Source: an uncultured Chitinophagaceae bacterium (GTDB lineage Bacteria; Bacteroidota; Bacteroidia; Chitinophagales; Chitinophagaceae). From it: 64,000 bases of DNA. Within the stretch, counting starts at the first letter, position 1. Every line of letters starts with the position of its first letter. The stretch covers positions 1 through 64,000 of the forward strand of contig CAISCV010000051.1 in NCBI GenBank assembly GCA_903883945.1, in the 5' to 3' direction. The notes beneath the pieces are model-generated. The model was not told where the DNA came from. It saw only the letters and a program-made list of their open reading frames with translations, and ran no database searches. Both the position numbers and the translations under genes were made by a program. Positions 19,501-28,312 of this stretch are shown one piece after another.

Positions 19501-21518
19501 TTACTTACAATGATGTATCGTTGAATGGTGGTACTTTAACTATTAATTCAGGTGTGACTTTGACTGTTAACGGTAACCTTTACTTGAATGCGGGTTCTAT
19601 CATCAACAATGGTACAATTGTTTATGGTAATGGTTTAACTGTAAACTCTGGTAATACAGTAAACTTAAGTGGTTCTTTTAGTAATGATATCATCAATAAT
19701 GGTACTATTAACTTAACTGCAAACACAACTTTCAGTGGTGGTTTAACAAACAACGGTATCATTACAGGTGCTGGTACTTATTTAACTGCTAAGAAATTAA
19801 CTTTGGCTGGTACAAGCGTAAACTTAGCTGGTAACGGTTCAATCGGTGTTTTAGAAATCAATACTACTGGTACTATTTCTAACACTGGTTCTGATTCATT
19901 GAAAGTAGTTAACAAATTAATCTTGACTAAAGGTACTTTGGCATCTAACGGTAAATTAACTATCAAATCTACTTCATTGGATAGTACTGCTATCGTTGAT
20001 GTAGTTGCTAATGGTAGTGTTTCTGGAAATGTAGTAGCTGAGCGTTTCATTCCTGCTGGTTTCCGTGCGTATCGCGATTTAACGCCAGGTGTTAACACCA
20101 ATGGTGGTACAATCTTTACAAACTGGCAAGAAGGTGGTAACAAAACTGCTGGTTACGGTGTGTTCATTACAGGTGCTGCTGGTACTGCTGGTACTGCAGA
20201 TGCTACTTCTGGTTGCGATTATACTGGTGGTGGTGCAGCTTCTGCCTATACTTATAGAAGCTCAACTTGGAATACGTATAGCAAAGCAGCTAATTATACT
20301 AAGTCTGGTGCATTAGCAAATTTAGATTACCACTACGGTTACCGTGTGTTGGTAAGAGGAGATAGAGGTTACAATATTGCACAAGCTGGTTTGTCACCAT
20401 ATTTCATGGTAAACAAAACTACTATAAGAGCTACAGGTACTTTGGTTACGGGTAATGTTACTTATAGTCCAGTTACGCACTTGAATACTGCTTTAAACAG
20501 CTTTAGCATGATTGGTAATCCTTATTTATGTCCAATAAATTGGGATGACATTTACAATGATGCAGCAAATGCAACTGCTAATTTAACATCTACTTACTAT
20601 TTTATTACTCGTAATGATTCTACAAATCATGATGGTCCAACAGGAGCACTAAGTTTCTATGGTACTTATGATGCATTATTTGGTTCTGTAGCAGATGGTA
20701 TGATTTCTATCATTCAACCAGGACAAGCAATCTTTGTTCAAAACAATGGTTTAGCTGCAACAGGTTCATTAACAATCAAGGAATCACACAAACTACCTAG
20801 TCAGTCAAGAAAACAATATGGTATTTTTGGTGCATCTGCTTCAAATAAACTCTATATTTCTTTATTGAAGAATACAGATTTAGGTTACCAAACAGCTGAT
20901 GCTATTAAGGTAGTTGAAACGAATTCTTTGGCTGCTAACCGTGGTGTAAACAAATTTGTTAATGCTACAGACAACCTTTCTATCATAGAGGGTAATAAAG
21001 ATTATGCAATAGCGGGTTATAAAAAATTAACTGTTGCTGATACTATCAATCTTTCTGTTGATCAACTTACAGCAGGTACTTCTTACCAATTAAAAGTTAA
21101 TGCTATTAGTTTTAAAGCTGAAGGTCTTACGCCTTATTTGTTAGATAAAACAAACAATACTACAACTGAATTGAAGGGTGATAATACAAAAGTAACTTTT
21201 GTTGCTACCAATGCAGATGCTAAGCGTTTTGCAATTGTGTTTGGTTCAAAAGCTGCACCTTTAGCTCTAGCTAAAGTAAGTGTATACCCTAATCCTTTGG
21301 TAGGTAACACGTTGCACCTTTCTACTGGCAATCTTGCTGCAGGAAAATACAGTGTAGTAGTTTACAATGTATTGGGTGGAAAAGTATTTACTTCTCAAAT
21401 CAACGGAGCAACAGGTATCCAGAGTTTAAAAGTAGGTTCTTTATCTGCAGGTAACTACAATGTAGTGGTAAGCAACAACAGTAAAGTGGTTTACAGTACT
21501 GTTTTACAAGTTAAATAA
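16506..21518 (+). CDS. Giant secreted surface protein: two tandem 482-aa beta-helix-like domains, repeat-rich middle, T9SS type-A CTD
   Basis: Signal peptide MKRNFLGFVLLLAAISSNAQ. LTIEAGTVxRGDATIANTSL...NPGDWGGIILLG...NDNTLYGGTDANDNSGTLKYVRCE occurs twice. Ends VSVYPNPLVGNTLHLSTGNL...YSTVLQVK. Confidence 0.9.
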   Translation: MKRNFLGFVLLLAAISSNAQVQFLKSVNYRGAFAPSPTEMWTNGWANWDPNSTVYPSTDVTISGNITSNTKWTKNHTYLLQGLVYVTNGATLTIEAGTVVRGDATIANTSLVVTRGAKLYAVGTANAPIVFTSNKAAGSRNPGDWGGIILLGKAPINVKGTKKASTVPGADSVTIADGTNYIEGIVENDNTLYGGTDANDNSGTLKYVRCEFGGYVFQPNKEINGITFGGVGRGTTIDYVQSSYANDDAFEWFGGTVNCSHLISYRGVDDEFDTDNGFSGTVQFCLGVRDPQIGDLTWNVSGGSTSEGFESDNDANGSANTPLTSAIFSNVTFVGPLRGHNTTAYAYNPDNLYPAFRRVARIRRNSRLRVINCIMTDYPTGLFVDDNGTVPTTQAASNGSMVFANNIIAGVLPGHVLEWGGFANQYDLTKIQTWVDKSKYSSAYTWFAANNNDSVATTTDILTTPYSYTSPDYRPKAGSIAVSGADFTNSLIAPYVIAEATNKNLVKKVDYRGAFAPAPTAMWTTGWANWDPNNTVYPATDVNVSGNITSNTTWTKNHTYKLQGLVYVTNGATLTIEAGTVIRGDATIANTSLVITRGAKLNAVGTVLNPIVFTSNKAVGQRNPGDWGGIILLGQAPINVKGTKKASTVPGADSVTIADGTNYIEGIVENDNTLYGGTDANDNSGTLKYVRCEYGGYVFQPNKEINGITFGGVGRGTTIDYVQSSYANDDAFEWFGGTVNCSHLISYRGVDDEFDTDNGYSGTCQFLLGVRDPQIGDLTWNVSGGSTSEGFESDNDANGSANTPLTSALFTNVTFVGPLRGNNTTAYAYNPDNLYPAFRRSARIRRNSRLRVLNCVMMDYPTGLFVDDNGTVPTTQAASDGSMRFSNNLMAGNLPGHVLEWGGFANQYDLTKIQTWVDKTKYASAYAWFAACNNDSLVSTTGVLTRPYDYTNPDYRPATTSQALVNYNFTDTVFNGLLSTTTYDLFVATGNSSVVSSDITYNDVSLNGGTLTINSGVTLTVNGNLYLNAGSIINNGTIVYGNGLTVNSGNTVNLSGSFSNDIINNGTINLTANTTFSGGLTNNGIITGAGTYLTAKKLTLAGTSVNLAGNGSIGVLEINTTGTISNTGSDSLKVVNKLILTKGTLASNGKLTIKSTSLDSTAIVDVVANGSVSGNVVAERFIPAGFRAYRDLTPGVNTNGGTIFTNWQEGGNKTAGYGVFITGAAGTAGTADATSGCDYTGGGAASAYTYRSSTWNTYSKAANYTKSGALANLDYHYGYRVLVRGDRGYNIAQAGLSPYFMVNKTTIRATGTLVTGNVTYSPVTHLNTALNSFSMIGNPYLCPINWDDIYNDAANATANLTSTYYFITRNDSTNHDGPTGALSFYGTYDALFGSVADGMISIIQPGQAIFVQNNGLAATGSLTIKESHKLPSQSRKQYGIFGASASNKLYISLLKNTDLGYQTADAIKVVETNSLAANRGVNKFVNATDNLSIIEGNKDYAIAGYKKLTVADTINLSVDQLTAGTSYQLKVNAISFKAEGLTPYLLDKTNNTTTELKGDNTKVTFVATNADAKRFAIVFGSKAAPLALAKVSVYPNPLVGNTLHLSTGNLAAGKYSVVVYNVLGGKVFTSQINGATGIQSLKVGSLSAGNYNVVVSNNSKVVYSTVLQVK
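16572..19440 (+). repeat. Internal tandem duplication, unit 1446 bp (482 codons)
   Basis: TACCGTGG at 16590 and 18036 (offset 1446). The antisense ORFs at 16998 and 18444 have the same offset. Confidence 0.95.
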
Positions 21519-21528
21519 TTTCAATTTG

Positions 21529-21564
21529 CCAACAGCAGCTGCTCAAGCTGCTGTTGGTTCTTTT
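21529..21564 (+). terminator. Rho-independent terminator
   Basis: CCAACAGCAGCT-GCTCA-AGCTGCTGTTGG perfect 12-bp stem followed by TTCTTTTTT. Confidence 0.92.
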
Positions 21565-21591
21565 TTACTAAAAATCTCAAATTAATAAAAA

Positions 21592-21840
21592 ATGAAAAAA
21601 ACAATTTTAAACTTTGCTAAAGTAGCTGTAGCTACTTCATTGATGATTGCTACTGCAACCATAGCAAATGCACAAGGTAATAATCCACAAGGAAATTTAA
21701 ATGGTACAGATGGTGCATTGAGTGATGCTGCTCCTGCTGTTCCTTTAGATCACAACATGACATTGTTGTTTGTTGCGACTGCACTATTATTTGTAACGTA
21801 CAAATACAAAAAAGGAGAGCTTAGTCTTCTTAGCAAATAA
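21592..21840 (+). CDS. Small exported protein with tripartite sorting-signal-like C-terminus (candidate exosortase substrate)
   Basis: 82 aa: signal peptide (...ATATIANAQ), short G/N linker, then AVPLDHNMTLLFVATALLFVTYKYKKGELSLLSK (P-L-D + hydrophobic helix + basic tail). Confidence 0.65.
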   Translation: MKKTILNFAKVAVATSLMIATATIANAQGNNPQGNLNGTDGALSDAAPAVPLDHNMTLLFVATALLFVTYKYKKGELSLLSK

Positions 21841-21893
21841 TAGCGTACACTATAAATTGTAAGGTTTAATTACAACAACAAGGTTTTAGTTAT

Positions 21894-21934
21894 GCGTACA
21901 ATAAACTTCAATTGAAGTTTATTGTACGCTTTTT
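21894..21934 (+). terminator. Perfect 36-bp palindromic terminator
   Basis: GCGTACAATAAACTTCAA/TTGAAGTTTATTGTACGC followed by TTTTT. Confidence 0.92.
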
Positions 21935-21978
21935 ACTAGAATAAATTATTTTGAATTTCACTAAATAAAACATAAATA

Positions 21979-23112
21979 ATGAAAATATTAATTACAAAAT
22001 TTACATTGCCTTTTACAATCTGCATTGCTTTGGTTCTGTTTTGTACCACCACCATCCTTGCACGAAATGCTATCAAAAGCACCCCTTTAACAGCACTAAA
22101 GAGCGCGTCTGTAAAAACGCCAAGTTCTCTTAAAAGTCCTATGGCAGCCAACCTTCTAAACATTAATTTATTAAAAAACACCACATCCGGATATGGCAAA
22201 GCAGATCAGGTTACTCTCATTGTAAACCCAGCTTTAGCCTCCAATGGGGTAGGTTCTAATAAGTTGCTGAATGGTGCAGATAATATAGCCTTCATAGAAG
22301 GTAGCAAAGTGTTGGCTAATGATGGCTATAAAACAGTATCACCTACCGATACCATTTCTATTTCCATCTCCGAGCTTACTCCCGGAACGGCATATCAATT
22401 GCAAATATTATCTGCTAAGTTTAAGGTTAGTGGTATAGTTCCGATGATTTTCGATAGAATCACTAAATCGGTTACTCAATTTAGTACTGATACTACTTTA
22501 ATTAATTTTACGCCAACAGTTGCCGACACAGCCACTTATCGTAGTCGTTATAAAATTGTATTTGTTTCTAGTTTACCGGTAAGGGAAGTAATGACTTCAG
22601 CCGAAAGTCAAAGCAATGGACAGATAAAAATTAACTGGAATTCTTTTACCGAAACAAACCTTGTTTCCTATACAATCGAAAAATCGGTTAATGGTAAAGA
22701 ATACAATACACTAGCTACTGTTAGAGCAAAAAATACAACTACTGCCAGCTATTCATATACAGATGCAAATGCTACAAAGCAAGCTTCATACTATAGGATT
22801 AAAGCATTAAGTGCCGACGGTACTTATATTTATAGTAATGTAGTTTTTGTTGCTTCAAAAAGTTCTTTTACTAGCGTATATCCCAATCCACTAGTGGGAA
22901 ATACGTTGCACCTTGCCACAAACAATCTTATCGATGGCAAGTATATAGTTAATGTTTATAGCACTTTGGGTACAAAAGTGTTTACAACCACTATTGATGG
23001 CAAATCGAACAAATACGAATTGAATTTAGGCAAACTAGCTACCGGTAATTACAATTTGGTAATCAGGTCGGAGGGTGCAATTGTTTACAATACATCTTTG
23101 CAAGTAAAATAA
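21979..23112 (+). CDS. Secreted protein with T9SS type-A CTD; paralogous to the C-terminal module of the 16506-21518 product
   Basis: NLLNINLLKNTTSGYGKADQVTLIVNP...GADNIAFIEGSKVLANDGYK parallels the giant protein's C-terminal region; ends VYPNPLVGNTLHLATNNL...YNTSLQVK. Confidence 0.85.
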   Translation: MKILITKFTLPFTICIALVLFCTTTILARNAIKSTPLTALKSASVKTPSSLKSPMAANLLNINLLKNTTSGYGKADQVTLIVNPALASNGVGSNKLLNGADNIAFIEGSKVLANDGYKTVSPTDTISISISELTPGTAYQLQILSAKFKVSGIVPMIFDRITKSVTQFSTDTTLINFTPTVADTATYRSRYKIVFVSSLPVREVMTSAESQSNGQIKINWNSFTETNLVSYTIEKSVNGKEYNTLATVRAKNTTTASYSYTDANATKQASYYRIKALSADGTYIYSNVVFVASKSSFTSVYPNPLVGNTLHLATNNLIDGKYIVNVYSTLGTKVFTTTIDGKSNKYELNLGKLATGNYNLVIRSEGAIVYNTSLQVK

Positions 23113-23127
23113 TATAATGTAAATCTA

Positions 23128-23175
23128 ATTGGGGTTGATGGTTACAAATTGTAACGGTCAATCCCAATTTCTAAA
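23128..23175 (+). terminator. Stem-loop between the two T9SS genes
   Basis: ATTGGGGTTGA ... TCAATCCCAAT with an inner GGTTACAA/TTGTAAC pairing. Confidence 0.55.
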
Positions 23176-23184
23176 TCAATTAAT

Positions 23185-23847
23185 ATGCAAAATATAATTA
23201 CTAAATTATTAAGAACAACATTTCTGATAGTTGTTTTAGTTTCATCAACAACACTTCTAAGGGCTCAAAACCCCGGTGGTCCTTTAGATGGTGGCGGCAG
23301 CGATACAGCTGTAGTACCTGTAAAAACAATCATCCTTTCAGTATATCAAGATAATAATAACGTTACTATTACTTGGAATACGATTGGTGAGACACAACTA
23401 GCGTCATTTACAATCGAAAAATCAGAAAATGGTAAAACCTTTTCTGCATTTTACACCATAGTAGCTAAGAATCAATCTGCTGCATCTTATCAAACTTTCG
23501 ATAAGACTACCACAGCCGCTTACTATCGCATAAAAGCAACAGACATTAAAGGAAGTTATACCTACAGTGCTATCAAATATTTTGGAGGAAATAAAAGTTT
23601 AAGCATTAAAGTTTTTCCAAACCCATTAGTAGGTAATACGTTACATATTTCAACCGGTAATTTAACTAGTGGAACTTATCAATTAGTTGTAATTAATGGT
23701 CTTGGTCAAAAATGTTTTTCTTCCCTAATAGAAGGAGCCTCAACAACCACCGATGTAAAAATTGGAAACTTATCTTCCGGAAACTATACTGTTATTGTTT
23801 TCTCTGGAAATACAATTGTTGATACAAAGACACTACTTGTTAAATAG
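23185..23847 (+). CDS. Small secreted protein with fibronectin-like segment and T9SS type-A CTD
   Basis: SFTIEKSENGKTFSAFYTIVAKNQSAASYQTFDKTTTAAYYRIKATD...IKVFPNPLVGNTLHISTGNL...VDTKTLLVK. Confidence 0.85.
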   Translation: MQNIITKLLRTTFLIVVLVSSTTLLRAQNPGGPLDGGGSDTAVVPVKTIILSVYQDNNNVTITWNTIGETQLASFTIEKSENGKTFSAFYTIVAKNQSAASYQTFDKTTTAAYYRIKATDIKGSYTYSAIKYFGGNKSLSIKVFPNPLVGNTLHISTGNLTSGTYQLVVINGLGQKCFSSLIEGASTTTDVKIGNLSSGNYTVIVFSGNTIVDTKTLLVK

Positions 23848-23998
23848 GTATATTATTGCTGATTAATTTCTTAAAGGAATCTTCAAGCTAAACCTATAAT
23901 AAATTCATTTTATAGTTTAACTAATACCTGGATGAAAGTTGTGTTTTTTAATACGCTCATATATCAAATTAATTATCTTCTTAACTTCTTACTAAGAA

Positions 23999-24550
23999 AT
24001 GATAAAAAAATGGTCTAGTCTCAGCCCTGCCTTACAATTCATCATAAAATCTGTGTTGATTGTTGGCACCTGGCGTTTGATGTATATTTTTATTTTACAA
24101 CCAATTAGATTTCCCGATAAGCTATTAACGAAATTTATTGGGGAAGGCACTACCATCTTCATTAATATCTTTGGAAGTAATAGCCTTCCCAAAGTATATT
24201 GTATAGATAGTAAATTTATTGGCGAAGTAGTATTGATTCGTGGAACACACGCAATCCTTCACATTGGGGACGCTTGTAATGGACTAGAATTGATGCTTAT
24301 CTATGCAGGAGTCATTGCTTTGTTGCCAGGAAATAAGAAAAGAAAGACATCCTATATAGTTGTTGGCCTTTTGCTTCTTTTAATTGCAAATATGCTTAGA
24401 TGCACAGGTCTTGAATGGGTTTATGAATTCTATCGTCCATTATTCGAAACAACCCATCACTATATTTTTACGCTTGTTATGTATATTTTTATTTTTATTG
24501 GGTGGACTCTCTACATAAATAAAATAAAAAAATCGAATCCGACAGGGTAG
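23999..24550 (+). CDS. Exosortase/archaeosortase family protein
   Basis: Multi-pass membrane protein with conserved C/R/H: GDACNGLELMLIYAGVIALLPG (Cys), NMLRCTGLEWVY (Arg), TTHHYIFTLVMYIFIFIGW (His). Confidence 0.88.
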   Translation: MIKKWSSLSPALQFIIKSVLIVGTWRLMYIFILQPIRFPDKLLTKFIGEGTTIFINIFGSNSLPKVYCIDSKFIGEVVLIRGTHAILHIGDACNGLELMLIYAGVIALLPGNKKRKTSYIVVGLLLLLIANMLRCTGLEWVYEFYRPLFETTHHYIFTLVMYIFIFIGWTLYINKIKKSNPTG

Positions 24551-24582
24551 AACTTTCAAATACAAATGGTATCAAATTTAGT

Positions 24583-24609
24583 AGAGCCGTATAGTTTCTG
24601 TACGGCTCT
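24583..24609 (+). terminator. Rho-independent terminator after the exosortase gene
   Basis: AGAGCCGTA-N9-TACGGCTCT perfect 9-bp stem. Confidence 0.8.
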
Positions 24610-24726
24610 CTTGTATATATACACACCCATGTTTGTGTCTCACTCAATTTTGCAAGTCCATGTAGGTTTAGTTGCCACTATACACGTATCCCCTGCTATG
24701 TTGCATAAGATGTTTTCTGTTTTTTA

Positions 24727-25134
24727 TTGTTGCGAATGTCCCACACCCTAGGCCATATAGCACCCTCTTTGAGGGTACATATACCGCAAAATACCTTATA
24801 TACCTATCCAGATATCACGATAGTTTGTGGCAAGATAGAAACGTTAGATCATTCATTTGACACCATTACCAACCCCTCGGTTATTATTGAAATATTATCT
24901 GCCTCTACCCGCGATTATGACAAAGGAGGTAAATTTACTTTGTACAGAGACATTGTCTCTTTGCAAGAATATCTATTGATAGATTCTGAAAGAGTCTCTA
25001 TCGAAAAGTTTATTCGTAATGCAGATGGTAGTTGGCAGCTAACAGAATATAAATTACCCCAACAAAGTGTTCTTATAGAAACCGTTGATGTAACCATTTC
25101 TTTATCCGAGGTTTATGAGGATATTTTTTTTTAA
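24727..25134 (+). pseudogene. Uma2-family (DUF820) putative endonuclease, N-terminally truncated
   Basis: YTYPDITIVCG...NPSVIIEILSASTRDYDKGGKFTLYRDIVSLQEYLLIDSERVSIEKFIR is the C-terminal half of the Uma2 family; the N-terminal half is absent in all frames upstream. Confidence 0.7.
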
Positions 25135-25515
25135 TGGAAGTTGGTTAGCAATAGGTGGTAGGTTACCAACTAGTCCATGATTGTCGGCGTCTAGTTAATG
25201 ACTCCCGTCATGGACTGCCCGTTACTAAAGTTTACACAAAGAAATGTACAAAATAGTTCACGGCACTCACTACAATCTACAAACTTGTAGCGGTTTTATG
25301 CTGTTTGGTCTTCTTTTCCCACTTAGCCCTTATCTATTAAATAACCAGTAACTCGGGTATGCGCTATAACCTGTCCATAACTGCTATTTCGTTTTGAATA
25401 GTAAGATGCACCAAGAAAGGCCTCGCTGGAGCGAAAGCTTCCTTACAAAACGCAAAGTTGTTCCTTAAAAATCTTTAAAAGGACTTAATGCTTTATCAAC
25501 ATTAAAAGATCTCCC

Positions 25516-28089
25516 CTACAACACAAACCCTTTCTCCCCACCCTTTATAGACAAGTGTGTTCTTCCATCAGCAGTTGTGCTAAAGCTTATTTCTTGCTTT
25601 TCGCCATTACTCCATTTCACAGTCAGCTTGGTGTGGCTACCATTCCATGAGGTTTTGGGTAGTTCATCGCCATTGCGGTAAGGGTATAGCAGCACTTTAT
25701 AATCTGGCGAAACTGCATCGGCAGGCAGTACAAGCTTTCTGATATTACTCTCCAAGCTTTTGGGGTTATTGCTACGCCACTCCTCTATGTTTACCGTGTT
25801 GGCAGCGAGGGTATTGTTTCTATTCAGCACTTTCACCAACAACATCGGTTGCTTGGCAGGCACAGTTCCTGCATACTTAGCGGGCAGCGAGTCTTTGTCC
25901 CAACCACTCTTTTGTTCCGGGTCGTTACCCGTAAGGATAATGTCCAACTCGTGGTCGTTTATCTTGGTGGAACTTACTATCTGTATGTCGTGTTCAAGTG
26001 TCAATATCCAATCGTAGTGATGCACCTGTTCATCTTTGGCAATATCATCCACCACAATGGCATACGGTTTTGTAGCCCTTACAATGCCCGCAGTACGGAA
26101 TGCCTTTAGCACCGGATAATTTACCTGGCGCAAGAAAGGACGCACCGCACCTGTAGGTAATATCCAATGCGGTGTTTCGCTGCGGGGAACATTCAGGTAG
26201 GCATAAGGTAGTTTCAGGTAACTGAAATGATTCACCGTATTTGGTTCTAACTCCCAGTTTCCTGTCTTCGGCATCTCTACTTTGCCTGTACGCACATCGG
26301 CAGCCGTATAGTAGCCCTTCTTCCGCTCCTGTTCCTTGTTATTATAATCCCACGCATATTTGGTATCGCCAACCGCAAACGTAGCAAGGGGTTCATCTTT
26401 AAAGTCCACCATAGTAGCAGGCGAGTGTTCATCCTGCGAATGTTTATCAATCACTACCACACTTTGTTTAAAATTATCAAAAGCACGTCCTCCCTGAATC
26501 GGACTCCAGACCCTGCCTGCGCCAGCTACCATAATACAGTTTCTATCAGAAGATGGATGCCCACCATTTGCCTGACGGGTATGCAGGTTCAGCATCAAAG
26601 CATCTTTTGTCCAGCTACTTCTAGTCATCATCAACGCACGTTCGCCACAAAAGAAAGTGTTGCCAAGGTTTAGTTTAGAGGGGTCGTTGTTGTCCTTATC
26701 AAAGTCAGTTGCAAAGATGGAAAAGAACAATAAAGCATTAAAGTATCCATCAGGCCGGTCAGGCACATTGCTATAATCGTCGTGCATGCCTTTGTGATAC
26801 ACCCAATCTAACTTTTTATCATTCGGGAACATATACTTCAGACCCAACAAATCGCTGATGTTTGCCCCGCCCGACTTACCATGACAACCCCCCAATAAAT
26901 CGTATTTAATAAAGCCATCTTCTTGTGGAATAATGCTATGTGGCAAGAAGCTTCTGGCATAAGCCTGCAGATAAGGATGCCCAGAAATGTCTTCGAAGCC
27001 ATACATCTTAGTGCGCTTTGCAAAGGTTACGATGCCATCCATGCCCAACTGGTTCTTGGCTTCTCCTTCAAACGTAGCCCCCGATTGAAACCAGCCATAC
27101 GTCATCAGGTTATGCCACCCACGGTACATTCCCTTCACTTTAAGGTCGTTAAAGCCTGGCTCACCCTCAATGGCCAATACTTCGAACAACCAATAAGAGA
27201 ACGTAGCCCAGTTACTTCTCGAAGCTTCTGCCGTATTGAAAGTGCCATAGTTATCATGGCTCCAGGTATTCTCAGCAAGTTCATCGTGCATGGCTTTCTT
27301 CTGTTCGGGCGTTAACCAGTTAAAGATAAAGTCGTAGATAAATGCCAGTTGAAACCTACCAATAGGCTGCTCATTTGGTTTGGTAATGTTCTTTGCTGCG
27401 CGAATAGAATCTCTTTTGGCTTCATCAATCTTCAACGCAGTCATTGCAGCGTTGGCTAGTTTCTCAGCCCCTGATTCATCATTCTCAACTAAACATCTAA
27501 AGGCTTCCAAAGAGAAAGCATCCCAATAAAACTCGGGGAAAGACGTAGCAATTCCCTTGGCCAATCCATCGTATATATCCCTTGCTAATGTATTGTGGTT
27601 GTATGCCATCCCATTTGCACGAGGCACACCCAATCTAAACAACGGCACCCTTCCATGCAGGCCACCAAAATTTCCATTCCATACATCGGGCTTCGCATAC
27701 TCTTTGGTATCATCATAATTGCCTTTCATCATCTCTGTCCACGAAAGGATATTCTTCCAACAAGCCTGTCCACATTGGGTTTCCTTGAGGTTTTTACGAA
27801 TCTCAGGCAAATCATCCGGCCCAAAATAAATGCGGGGGTGGATGCCCGGCGCAGGCACTTGATTTACCTTACGTACTCCCTCATAATTAAAGGTAACCGG
27901 GCGGCTTCCAAAGTCTTTAGGGTTAGCTGCCCCCCAAAGCAGTACGCCGGGCTTACCATTTTCATCTTTATAATTACTGTAAGAATCACAAGGCTTATCT
28001 GCAAAGGGAGATTGATTGTTTACATACTGACTCCTACATAAAACAGAGAGTGTAAGAGAAGCAAAGGCCAGCAAAATAGATTTATTCAT
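25516..28089 (-). CDS. Exported heparinase II/III-like or related polysaccharide-lyase protein
   Basis: Signal peptide from MNKSILLAFASLTLSVLCRSQ (start refined to 28089); HPRIYFGPDDLPEIRKNL...TRQANGGHPSSDRNCIMVAGAGRVWSP; (alpha/alpha)-barrel lyase-like organisation. Confidence 0.65.
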   Translation of the reverse strand: MNKSILLAFASLTLSVLCRSQYVNNQSPFADKPCDSYSNYKDENGKPGVLLWGAANPKDFGSRPVTFNYEGVRKVNQVPAPGIHPRIYFGPDDLPEIRKNLKETQCGQACWKNILSWTEMMKGNYDDTKEYAKPDVWNGNFGGLHGRVPLFRLGVPRANGMAYNHNTLARDIYDGLAKGIATSFPEFYWDAFSLEAFRCLVENDESGAEKLANAAMTALKIDEAKRDSIRAAKNITKPNEQPIGRFQLAFIYDFIFNWLTPEQKKAMHDELAENTWSHDNYGTFNTAEASRSNWATFSYWLFEVLAIEGEPGFNDLKVKGMYRGWHNLMTYGWFQSGATFEGEAKNQLGMDGIVTFAKRTKMYGFEDISGHPYLQAYARSFLPHSIIPQEDGFIKYDLLGGCHGKSGGANISDLLGLKYMFPNDKKLDWVYHKGMHDDYSNVPDRPDGYFNALLFFSIFATDFDKDNNDPSKLNLGNTFFCGERALMMTRSSWTKDALMLNLHTRQANGGHPSSDRNCIMVAGAGRVWSPIQGGRAFDNFKQSVVVIDKHSQDEHSPATMVDFKDEPLATFAVGDTKYAWDYNNKEQERKKGYYTAADVRTGKVEMPKTGNWELEPNTVNHFSYLKLPYAYLNVPRSETPHWILPTGAVRPFLRQVNYPVLKAFRTAGIVRATKPYAIVVDDIAKDEQVHHYDWILTLEHDIQIVSSTKINDHELDIILTGNDPEQKSGWDKDSLPAKYAGTVPAKQPMLLVKVLNRNNTLAANTVNIEEWRSNNPKSLESNIRKLVLPADAVSPDYKVLLYPYRNGDELPKTSWNGSHTKLTVKWSNGEKQEISFSTTADGRTHLSIKGGEKGFVL

Positions 28090-28312
28090 TCGTAAACTCT
28101 TAGAAATGTTATAAAACGTAAGCAAAGACTTGGAGGGAAGAAGAAAGTTTAGTAACAAATTGACCACTTTTTGTTTCTGATGTTGCAAAATGCTACTACA
28201 AAATGAGATTTTACCATCGTAGGACAATTATGAAATTTGAATTTGGAGTTATAAAGAATTATGCGGGTGGGTATGGTTCAACAATTATCTTTACGGCTTA
28301 AAAAAGCTAGAT

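Noticed and set aside
25760-28041. Plus-strand ORFs (85, 86, 82, 130, 148 aa) within the 903-aa lyase-like gene
   Set aside because: Shadow ORFs opposite a clearly coding gene; no recognisable domain.
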